Both the position numbers and the translations under genes were made by a program. From positions 127,669 through 191,668 of the forward strand of contig CAUYUJ010017964.1 in assembly GCA_963575745.1 (NCBI GenBank): a DNA stretch of 64,000 nucleotides. The letters are read 5' to 3'. Origin of the DNA: Prorocentrum cordatum. Its lineage: Eukaryota > Sar > Dinophyceae > Prorocentrales > Prorocentraceae. Shown here in pieces: positions 27,701 to 34,369 of this stretch (position 1 is its first letter; the number at the start of each line of letters is the position of its first letter). Under the pieces are notes generated by a model. The model did not search any database, was not told the origin of the DNA, and saw only the letters and a list, made by a program, of their open reading frames with translations.

Positions 27701-29593
27701 AGCGTCACTTGGCGGTGGCGTGCCGTCGGGGTCCTGGGTTTCCGTGTCGTGGATGGAGTCGTTCTGGCTATCGTCCGACACGTGGAACGAGTCCAGGGAT
27801 ATGTTGCTGATATCGCTGGCAGCTGTGTGCTGGAGCAGAAGCGGATCAGCGTCGTCCGCGGGCTGGTCACACGTGGCGTTTTGGGCGGGGGGGCCAGCGG
27901 GCGGTGGTAGGTTTAGCGGTTCCATCGATGCCGCGGCGAGCTCCGCCTCGACAAGCGGCTGCAGGTCTGGCGGGTGGTGCGGGATCGCATCCACGAGATA
28001 CGCCAGGGCGTCTTGGTCGGGCGGAGGGAGGCCTCTTGGCAGCAAGGCGTGGGCCCGTGAGAGGTATGGCGGCAGTGGTGCCGCGAAAGCTTCAGGGCCG
28101 ACGAGCTGGGCACGCGCGCACTGGTATTCCAGAAGGAGGCCAAGGTAGCGGGTGGGGTACTCGTGGCTGCCCTGAATACGAGTGAGGTTGCGGTTGGTGC
28201 GCTGTCTGTCGGGGCCCGCTCTGTGCCAGATATCCTCGCACATGTCGAACGCGGTGCGGTGACGCAGGGCGTCGTTTTTCTCCGCGGAGTCCTCCTGGAA
28301 AAGGTGGTCGTACTGTGGCAGATGGAGCGTCGCCAGGACGTGCGGGACGCAGTCCTCGAGCCATGCCCAGTAAACGTCCTGATGGTCCTCACCTGGTGCC
28401 CACGCCGCGGCGCACGGGATGAGCCGTGCTCGGATGTTCATCAGGTGCCAGAAGGCGGGATCCTCATCAGGTTCACCCCTGGCGCACAGAGGGGAAGCGG
28501 GACTCTCTGTGTTGCTGGTAGTCAGGCCGTGTGCGTGGGTGCTAAGCACGGCCATAATTAGCAGCCCACATAGCGCGTTGGGCTCCACGGTGATGCACAG
28601 GTAGGGCACGAGGAGCCAGATGGCTCGCAGCGAGGCGCCTGTGGTCTGCGGGGGCCATGGTGGAGCCGTCTGCGGCACTGGCTCAGCGGCGTGGTTTCCA
28701 GCGTGGCACGACCCACCGCTGTCAGTAATGTCGAAGCTGTTAGGTCGGCACGCTGTGGGGGTGCGACACTCTGGAGGGTACACGGTGCGACGTACGGCGG
28801 CAGGCGTCGTGGTCGGTGGTAACTCTCGCAGGTGGTCGTGCGCGGCGTGCGTTGCCTCATGCGGGGGCGGTGGCAGCCAGGGCACTGCAGCGGGGCTGAA
28901 GCCGCCACTGCGTGCCTGGGCCTTGCCAGCGGTCCTGTCGAGGATATGCTGCACGACGGTCGAGGACAAGCTGAAGACAGGGTGCCATCGAGGATATGCT
29001 GTACGACGGTCGACCGCAGGCGTCGTATTGAGTGATGGTAGCCCTCGTAGCTGAACTTGCATGCGGTGCGAGGCGTGGCCGGAGGACGCAGGAGTCAGCT
29101 CAGCTGCGGCAAAATCGGCGGTCGACTGCGATGCATGTGTCGTAGTTGACGAGGGCGTGCTCGTAGGAGACGTGCTGGTACTCGGCGTAGGCATAGTAGT
29201 AGCCGTCGAAGTCCCAGGGGGGCAGCGCGTGGGGCAGGGCCCCTGGTGCTGCTCAGGCCAGGCGCTCGCGGGGGCGCCCAGCAGCCCGGTGCCGCACGGA
29301 CCAGCGGCGGCGGTGCTGTTCACGATCGGGTCCAAAATGGCGCTGTGATCGTATTTGTAGATGCTGTCATCGTAAAGGTAGAAGTACGTCCTACGTTCCG
29401 CATGTCGCAGGAAAGCCTCTCCTCCGTGCTGGGGCGCACCGCCTGAAGACGGGTGTGCTCCAGCCAGCGAGGGGGGGGCCAGGCCGCAGGCGAGGCGCCG
29501 CATGATGGCGAGGCCTGGCGGGCGGCGCGAGCGATGAGCCGAAAGCTGCGTGGCAGCACACGTCCTCATACACCCCTGAATGCTCATGTACAT
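21743..29593 (-). CDS. Giant LINE ORF2: very large protein of unknown function
   Basis: This is intact, about 2616 residues from the ATG at 29593 (the frame opens with GTG at 29605). I do not recognise the whole protein. Three hydrophobic, membrane-like segments lie at about 325-355 (WLLVPYLCITVEPNALCGLL), 765-785 (CLICLFAVTYAILVAM) and 880-905. A segment at about 1200-1320 (FWHGTRGDLAARLAFNGGHL, later YVGVHPSLAAWYA) resembles an ADP-ribosyltransferase/PARP-type fold; this is a weak motif-level inference. A Cys-rich module at about 1695-1770 (C-x2-C-x3-C-C-x2-C, later CPDC and more Cys) looks metal-binding. The rest is largely Pro/Ser/Ala-rich and disordered. The same length and sequence recur in copy B, so the frame is being kept. 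The stop overlaps the ORF3 start (ATGA). Confidence 0.8.
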   Translation of the reverse strand: MYMSIQGCMRTCAATQLSAHRSRRPPGLAIMRRLACGLAPPSLAGAHPSSGGAPQHGGEAFLRHAERRTYFYLYDDSIYKYDHSAILDPIVNSTAAAGPCGTGLLGAPASAWPEQHQGPCPTRCPPGTSTATTMPTPSTSTSPTSTPSSTTTHASQSTADFAAAELTPASSGHASHRMQVQLRGLPSLNTTPAVDRRTAYPRWHPVFSLSSTVVQHILDRTAGKAQARSGGFSPAAVPWLPPPPHEATHAAHDHLRELPPTTTPAAVRRTVYPPECRTPTACRPNSFDITDSGGSCHAGNHAAEPVPQTAPPWPPQTTGASLRAIWLLVPYLCITVEPNALCGLLIMAVLSTHAHGLTTSNTESPASPLCARGEPDEDPAFWHLMNIRARLIPCAAAWAPGEDHQDVYWAWLEDCVPHVLATLHLPQYDHLFQEDSAEKNDALRHRTAFDMCEDIWHRAGPDRQRTNRNLTRIQGSHEYPTRYLGLLLEYQCARAQLVGPEAFAAPLPPYLSRAHALLPRGLPPPDQDALAYLVDAIPHHPPDLQPLVEAELAAASMEPLNLPPPAGPPAQNATCDQPADDADPLLLQHTAASDISNISLDSFHVSDDSQNDSIHDTETQDPDGTPPPSDAAQRDRDSDPHTGRSRSRSSAPNNSAQADPSAQLSDAEGATAADEPGHATAPPAPTSPRSGGFSPAAALAGPGRLQTSGGRTPSRTLVRRANSTDSNSSPVDHWQAGLDNDPIEDADPDASGSQEAPHSAAASRRCGCLICLFAVTYAILVAMPYQDQIDGYLPTPSRDPSYRQRRRREAAAPGPAVSTTPRRTIAYDAATALWGLLRWTSAKLRDTASGGASAVGSGLWGALKWASGKLGAIATGGVVCGLLLAGAKLLAQGAVGHVGARICARVLDSPTAQWCLRCCQPTRSPRDEAPHTLPRTHPDDPESQHVHPLRHPLLQEHYAAVVAAAVADVTTATTAAIAEVTAAVSRASSVTPRSTSPSPRDGPTSGAASGNPPTHEAAAAQATDAEASETRERTLDGDGVHGAPDDEADASNARGSSSDMDTQPPRRRARHASPARPQAPSGPGTPHPALWPPTRNLRSTIQRDPAVPVPPTSILTSLYQNGFALGNSGVTTEDIEDALRLYDHPRFTHDPTLQALAPWTDIMQRPPNRLTWVLEDSGGNSGETIFPYLTWDLRAPTTDTPTVFWHGTRGDLAARLAFNGGHLLPGPRREAKGRTATNVDRTYVGVHPSLAAWYAVPPHPPRSLEDDTLAWGPIALWMCEATKPPRGENWHNFVNGEAHGARLIYPRVLGLLIRMDWCAPTEAASRCRALPHTCGMGDCTHALHIAGFDHPDLREAAEARDQEAKIWRRLDTVAAWPPPQALYSPEAARAWATQHYDTEAATRADPNQPRPRASLRKLQLDPQPLIDLVYTATAQAVPERWQSDVRAPRPSGSSPGAASGPSHTSQPGAASGHSPDRSPTASGADDRRAPSLISAAAALARGHARSRRSASRSSRQSGGNSASDSSDIDTWEHIETEEEPTAYHVLAFHVRDVRSRVNAPGVEVWLDPGEHHDGAYLPWGTTVVGHRVTDPAVAGRDGWVILHHDHGDTTTRLWAPTQVHVKADDTWRTVMIAADLGPQWIQRHADDARLPAEAVRTTGQSWFADVWPLWDRPRPHPDDAVTDEQAFPPLPGRWICLQCRFQCCQYCAARRNTQLGTSGQPTCPDCSLSGLRAPMDWSTDYSCNSWTCVYSTDDRAADTCCLSSRCPHPPRPHSLFDVRATGMPPHILARQYGNAPAQHDLMEPPRAPSGPGGEPPQPGQAGYQGQWYLPPRPRRVPKQGLPDGTRRPPGFTGTGMPEDPSPDQPLWKEGYVLFGPHQALKEDFIFNKAVRRPYSLAITNMYRDRVTVRTVCESIAERIHTTRTRWRDVVLYWDAEGGPGPQALDYDMRLCDAMVSRATTEAELNHDRNNRGSFCLYGPAHQRAVNITVLPEPQNIDFVEHVRRYSPDGETYPDHAFEHVYQGWRRPDVPPILPDTRPLSRADQQRYQQHQQRTQQRDQRDAGQPSTPRNRSPARVPTGDRAVHGGGAAYHRGPIGARPAAAGAAASSYGHVPHARVHPAVVGYPRALAQAPPRAISPAPGSTRAWGHYPGRHDSTASNQSAAAPPAASAQGAAPSRGRTGRPEGWREANVRAWQPRQHTPPPNVAAAQRPAQAKPAPPERERQPLVPLVLTHTQAHHSASPRHSEGSAHRVSPRPDAADPDQAAASAAGGTGGSRPPSPAPSAAPIRSPSRADSARANAQAASPRDRHTGGRVPRSRPSSRHSSRKPPGSSTSSPPRETQADAQAPEVMPRFGAGAKDPNEVDLEPTPSTDQELPPPTRVAPPDEAPTFDPFKNKYRVKDLAAGFGGGSPLSPQSHGGAPATSAAAAAAAAPRGVSPVRNASLTAAGMDEAQRQATDRAARHAQLVADALAGRAPPQPQGPPPEASAEGAHEQAVPADAAHHGTDGAGAPPQDGPAVSRAQYSRARCAAAAPRCRRWFAFALALGRMDRGVASLSPCCRLTFPPSAPHGTGVRRFFRGSFTDVYEPPPRSVDHALPTLLARRRLQPRPSQSAVTL
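21761..21796 (-). promoter_or_regulatory. UUCA hairpin A5, just upstream of the ORF2/ORF3 ATGA overlap
   Basis: Sense strand: outer arms TTGGC / GCCAA, then GACGG / CCGTC, unpaired C, inner GGC-UUCA-GCC. It ends 14 nt before the ORF3 ATG at 21746, in the last codons of ORF2 (here encoding RRLQPR). A role in stop/re-initiation is inferred from its position. Confidence 0.7.
23077..23101 (-). other. UUCA hairpin A6
   Basis: Sense strand: arms CCCCCTG / CAGGGGG, unpaired C, inner GGC-UUCA-GCC. In ORF2, encoding PAASAQG. Confidence 0.85.
24154..24184 (-). other. UUCA hairpin A7 (inverted inner stem)
   Basis: Sense strand: seven C paired to seven G, then GAG against CCC with one A-C mismatch, unpaired C, inner GCC-UUCA-GGC. 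The inner stem is the reverse of the common GGC/GCC, a double change that keeps pairing. Confidence 0.8.
25224..25248 (-). other. UUCA-type hairpin A8 (loop UCCA)
   Basis: Sense strand: arms GCCCCAG / CTGGGGC, unpaired C, inner GGC-UCCA-GCC. It is the only member with a loop change. Confidence 0.75.
26343..26363 (-). other. UUCA hairpin A9 (inverted inner stem)
   Basis: Sense strand: arms CCAGG / CCTGG, unpaired C, inner GCC-UUCA-GGC. In ORF2, encoding QAPSGP. Confidence 0.8.
27467..27491 (-). other. UUCA hairpin A10 (GUC/GAC inner stem)
   Basis: Sense strand: arms ACCTG / CAGGT, one G-U pair, one G-C pair, unpaired C, inner GUC-UUCA-GAC. In ORF2, encoding GVFRPQ. Confidence 0.8.
27504..27528 (-). 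other. UUCA hairpin A11
   Basis: Sense strand: arms GCAG / CTGC, a U-G pair, GG / CC, unpaired C, inner GGC-UUCA-GCC. Only 12 bases from hairpin A10; encodes GGFSPAA. Confidence 0.85.
28881..28916 (-). other. UUCA hairpin A12
   Basis: Sense strand: GGCAC / GTGCC, a one-base bulge, GCAG / CTGC, a U-G pair, GG / CC, unpaired C, inner GGC-UUCA-GCC; about 15 pairs. Encodes GGFSPAA. Confidence 0.88.
29428..29464 (-). other. UUCA hairpin A13 (longest single stem)
   Basis: Sense strand: 13-position arms, GCTGGAGCACACC against GGTGCGCCCCAGC, with two A-C mismatches, then an unpaired C and inner GUC-UUCA-GGC (one U-G pair). It begins 129 nt after the ORF2 ATG. Confidence 0.85.
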
Positions 29594-29601
29594 CGCTACA
29601 A

Positions 29602-31488
29602 TCACGCCCCCTGCAAGACTACGGGTGTCCCTACACCAGAGAACTTGCGCGTGCTGCTGCCAAAACAGACATGAGGTAACAAGAAAGAGATACGACGCGA
29701 AGAGGGGAGCGGTGCCTCTGAAGGCGCTTCCTCGGAGGGCTGCGGCGGGCTCTCTGAGGCACCTTCAATACGGGTCCTGGGTGGCCCGACCCTTGTCCTT
29801 GCCTTTGTCGGCCCCTGGGGGCCCCGTCCCTGGGGTGGCCTGGCCTGGCTGGTCGGTCGCACTGCAGGCTGCCGCGGGCTCGGCGGCCGCTGCGGCTTCC
29901 TCCTTCTTAGCTTCCAGAGTGGCCGCTTGTGGCAGGTGATGGTGCCTCCCGTGAGGTGCCCGAGGAGGGTCTGGATGTCGCCGCGCAGTGCAGCGGCGTC
30001 GGCGGTTGCCGTCTGTTGCTGGGTGACGACGGTGGCGAGCCCCCGCTCCAGCCCTGAAACGTGCTCCGTGAGTGTGGCCTGGGAGGAGAGAACGCCCGCA
30101 AGCTGCATCTGCATGTTATCCACCGTGGTGGCTAGAAGCTCGTGCTGCTGTTCCATGTGCTGGATGCGGGTCGTGGCAGCATCGGGCGGTTTAGAGGCCG
30201 ATGCGAAGCGCTCGCCGAAGGTGTTGAGTTCGTGGGAGGCCTCGCTGTATTCATCGCCTGATGAGAGTATCTCGACGTCAACGACGTCACCTGGTACTTC
30301 GGCGGCTGTGGCAGCGGCGCCTTCGGTGTGGCCCCCTCCTTCCGCCGCGGCCGTGCCATGCCAGGGGTCGTGGCCACCTGGTCCTGGGGCGGCCGTCGGT
30401 TCAGCGGCTCCGTCCGTGCCGTGAGGGGGCGCAGAAGAGCTGCGGCCTGGGGCGCGGGGTGGCCTTGCGGGCGGCGTGGCGTCTCGTTTCCCGCTGGAGG
30501 AGCGGTGGCGCTTGGCTAAAGGCTCCTCCTTGGGGGTCAGGAGCGGTGCGACGCCCTTGCCTTTGGGCGTGGCAGTCATGAGGTCGTGGAGGTAGGGGCT
30601 CTGGGCCGCTTTGGTGAGGAGAGTGCCGGTGGCGGGGCTGAAGCCGCCACCACCGGCTGGCGGCGTCGCAGGCTCTGTGATGGTGGTAGGCGTGACGATG
30701 GTAACGTTGTCCCGCTTCGGCGCCACCTCAGCCAGCGGGGCCTCGGCGATGCTCCACGGGATGGCGCGCCCCGCGACCTGCACCGTATAGGTGAGTGGGG
30801 GCCGATGGGCGCGCACTAGGGCAAACTGGGCCGCAGTGGCTGGGTCCCAGGCGGTGTGGTAGACCTCGCAGTCCCATTTGACGGACGGGCCCGTGGGAGT
30901 CTTGGCGAGCTGGGTCAGCGCGGCGTGGCGCGACGCAATGCCAGTGATGCGGTAGCGCGTCTTGGCGAGGGTGGCCTCGCAGCCGCGGATGCTGACAGCA
31001 GCGGCCTTGGCGACGTCAGACCCCCGCGGAACACGGATCCCCAGCAGGCCTGACTTGCCGTGCTTGCTGACTCCCAGGGCCTTGAGCTCCACCGACTTCT
31101 GGAACGCGTCTGCCATCGTGATGGGCTGGTCCTCAGGGAACCACACGGTCTGATACTTGTCGGCGGTGGGCTCGTCTGCACCTACGTTGCTGAGGTCGTA
31201 GGTGGCACCGAGTTGCCCTGATCCCGCCAGGACCTTGTCGTCCGCTTGGAGACTGACGCCGAAGGTGGCAGCCAGGGACCTCTTTCCGACGCCCGATCCA
31301 AACCTGCCTAGGCTTTTGCAGGGTTCGAGGATGGTGACGGCATTAAAGTTGCCGTGGAAGAGGGCCTTGAAGGTGTCGTGGAGCTGGCCATCGAGCTCCT
31401 GGCGGCGAGCGTCTTTCTTGGACTCCTTGTGCTTTTGGCGCGCCTTGTCCTGTGTAGCGGAGTCACCTCGAAAAGGGCCCTTGGCGCG
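29602..31488 (-). pseudogene. Giant LINE ORF1, copy A: frameshifted and 5'-truncated by the gap
   Basis: This matches ORF1 of copy B (54885-57458) from residue about 285 onward; the N-terminal part falls in or beyond the N gap. Near 29932 one G is missing relative to copy B (GGCAGGTGAT against GGCAGGTGGAT on the plus strand). The frame shifts after LLGHLTGGT, so the normal C-terminus is replaced by a longer Arg/Pro/Ser-rich tail that runs to a TGA at 29602, nine bases before the ORF2 ATG. The central region and C-terminal coiled coil lie before the shift and are intact. A sequencing error at this base is possible. Confidence 0.8.
30625..30657 (-). other. UUCA hairpin A14 (in ORF1)
   Basis: Sense strand: GCCGGTGG / CCACCGGC, a U-G pair, GG / CC, unpaired C, inner GGC-UUCA-GCC. 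Encodes GGGFSPATG in ORF1. Confidence 0.88.
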
Positions 31489-31588
31489 NNNNNNNNNNNN
31501 NNNNNNNNNNNNNNNNNNNNNNNNNNNNNNNNNNNNNNNNNNNNNNNNNNNNNNNNNNNNNNNNNNNNNNNNNNNNNNNNNNNNNNNN
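31489..31588. other. Assembly gap (100 N)
   Basis: Exactly 100 N. The left side is inside ORF1 of copy A and the right side is unrelated DNA, so the missing ORF1 start, 5' UTR and left junction of copy A are not in the window. A fixed 100-N run usually stands for an unknown length. Confidence 0.99.
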
Positions 31589-32839
31589 TTGAATCGCTTC
31601 GCTCATTCCGCCGGCCCGTGATATGGCATCGCTGTTTTTTGTCTGTGTGTTCGTTGCCCATGTTGCGCTCTTGGGGGCGGGTGTCGTTCGGACGCGTTGC
31701 GTGGGGAGTTTTGATGGTGAAGCAGTTCCCTGGGGGTCGTCGTGTGTTTAGGGGCTTCCGGGCTCTCTCGTGGGCTGTCATCGTGTGTGGACTGGTGCTC
31801 CCATGAGTGAACGGTCAGAGATTGGGCTGCCTTCCACCGTGGAGGGCTGGGAGATTCATTCGTCATTGCGGGGCTGCAGGGGGTGGCTTTTTTTTGTTTG
31901 AGGCGTGGCTTTCGGCATGCTGGTGTTGAAGTTGTGCCCGTTGAACAGCTTTGTGTCGATTCGTGCGTGTCGACCTTCTGTGGAGGTGTCGAGCGAATCG
32001 TTGGTTGCCACCGTGCCCTACCGTTCAGGACCAGCGGTTTGGACTGCGAAGGTTGAACGCCGTGTGTGTGTGGGGTGCACTTTACCGCTGCTGGAGAATC
32101 AGTGTGGCGGGAGAGGCTCTCTATACCGAGTCGCTGGGGAGGCGGAGGGAGTATGGAGGGACAGATGAGCATGGATCGAGCGGTGGAGGGATGAGGGGGT
32201 GGGCGGCACTTTGTATCAAAGGAGGGGGAGGATGAGGTGCAGAAGGAGGACGAGGAGGAACCGGCAGGCCTGCAAGCAGGATGAGAAGCAGGTTCCTGCA
32301 TGGCAATGTCTGCTCAAGAAGTCCGCGTGCGCGCCGCGGCCGCGATGCGCGGGGAGGTCAGCACTGGCGCTGCGGCAGCGGGGGGCGGCGGGAGGGGAAT
32401 CGCTGATAGTGCACGTTTGGAGGCATCCACTCCTTGGCGCTTCGTCCTCGCAATTTGTGGTACTCTCCACCCATACGTCTCATCATGAAGGTCTCCAGGC
32501 CGTGCACACCATTGCACACCCATTGTCCATGGGCCTTAAGATTTGCATTGCCTACACTGTTGATGCTAGGCGTCCCGGTAGCCGCATGCTTGTTTGCACA
32601 TGTGTTCGCAGGAGGTCAAGAAGGAGGGAGGATGAGGATGCACTGTGAGAACGACGGCAACGCAATGGGGCCGTCATTCGTGGGAGCCGCGAGCTGTGAT
32701 GGTCTCCGGCGTCCGGGGTCAGAAACAAGTCGTCGACGCCAGGTGTGGTGGCATTCGGTAGTTGAGCGTGTCCTTGCGGGGTGTCCTGTCCCGTGGCTGA
32801 CTTGGGAGGCGCGTTGTCGCATGGTTTGCTGAAGGATGG
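31589..32839. other. Intergenic sequence, no gene recognised
   Basis: Mixed composition with short G-rich runs and no satellite structure. No domain, splice pattern or codon-biased frame was seen on either strand. Confidence 0.5.
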
Positions 32840-34215
32840 AGCGTGCAGTTGCCGTGCCCGCTGCTGATTGCAGCACAACTGTCAGCGTGTTTCTTGCCAT
32901 TGTCTTCGCCTGCCGAGACGCGGGGATCAGGGGGCGAGGGGGCAGGGAGGCATGGGGTGGGGGGGGCGGCGGCCTCAAACAAGCTCAGGAGCCCGTCAGG
33001 CGACAGGATTGGACGTCGTCGACGTCGGGTTCTTTTTTGCGTTTGCCTCTCATGGTTCCAAGTTCGAGCCCGTTTTTTTTCTCCCGACTTCCGCTCCCTG
33101 GGGCTGTTTTCGGGCCCCGGGCTTTTCACAAACGGCCCCGGAATGAAAACCGACTTTCGGCGACGACGGACGTTTGATCCGACAGTCATGGTGTCCTATG
33201 GGCACGAGGTCTCGAGGGGATTTGGCAATGCATAATCCACGCCCGCGTCTGATTTCAGCACGTCTGTCAGCCTTTCTTCTCGCGTGGCTCGTGTTCGAGG
33301 ACCCCGTTCACAGATGCGCCCCAGAATCATCAGAAACGGTCTCGGCGTGGAAACCCAATTTGGTTGCCCGCCGAGACGCGGGGATCAGGGGGCGAGGGGG
33401 CAGGGGGGCAGGAAGGGGGGGGCGGGGGCTTCAAACAAGTCAGTCGACATGAGTGGTCGTTGTCGACTTCTCGTGTTTTCTTCTTTGCTTCTGAAGGCCC
33501 CCAGTTCGAGCCAGATTTTTTCCGTCTTCCGCTCCCCGGGGCCGTTCTCGGGCCCCGGACTTTTCAGAATCGGCCCCGGGATGAAAACGGACTGTCGGCG
33601 ACGATGGACGTTTCGTCATCTTCCGCTCCAGACTGCGTTCCCGATGGACGCGGCAGTTATGAGGTGCTCTCGGCACTCCGTCTAGAATGGATTCGGCACT
33701 GCATATTCCATGGCCGCTGCTGATTTCAGCGCGACTGTCAGCGTGTTTGCTCACGTGGCTCTTGTTCGAGGGTCTCGTCTAACAAGCGCCCCGGGATCGT
33801 CAGAAACGGTCCCGGTGTGGACGTCGATTCGACGACTCATTTTCGATTCGAGTTCGGTGTGACGGAGAATGCAAGATTTCACATTGAGAGGAGGGACGTA
33901 GAAGGTGATCGGCAGGAGGAGGAACAGAGGGAGCGGAAGGGGAGAAGTGAGAATGATGGTGTGCAGAAGACCCGACAGTCATGAGATGCTATCGGCATTC
34001 CGTCTCGATTGCCTCGGCACTGCGTACTACATTCCCGCTCACGATTTCAGCAAGATTGTCAGCGTGTTTGCTCACGTGGCGCTTGTTCGAGGAACTCGTA
34101 CAAAAAGCGCCCCAGAATCGTCAGAAACGGCCCCGGTGTGGACATCCATTCGACGACGTATTTTCGATTCGAGTTCAGCGTGACGGATAATGCAATATTG
34201 CACATTGAAAGGACC
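32840..34215. repeat. Diverged long tandem repeat, four or so units
   Basis: A block containing TTTCAGCAC.., CTGTCAGCGTGTTTGCTCACG, TTGTTCGAGG and CCCCAGAATCGTCAGAAACG recurs near 32870, 33255, 33720 and 34040 with differing spacing and many substitutions. A GCCGAGACGCGGGGATCAGG segment is shared by the first two. It is probably an old satellite or decayed transposon tandem. No coding evidence. Confidence 0.6.
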
Positions 34216-34369
34216 GCAGAGACTCCTTCGGCGCATCAGGAGGCCATCAGGAGGGCTTCCACGAGAGCACCCGAGGGCGAAAACCATCGATTTTTGTTTA
34301 GGCTTTCGCCCGACTGGCAGGGTGTCGGAAAGAGCGCCAGCGAGTGAAGTTGTGCACGGGGCTTTCGTT

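Noticed and set aside
29713-29740. CGCCTTCAG in the ORF1-ORF2 spacer
   Set aside because: The 5' half fits the UUCA core but the 3' triplet and arms do not pair. At most a decayed hairpin.
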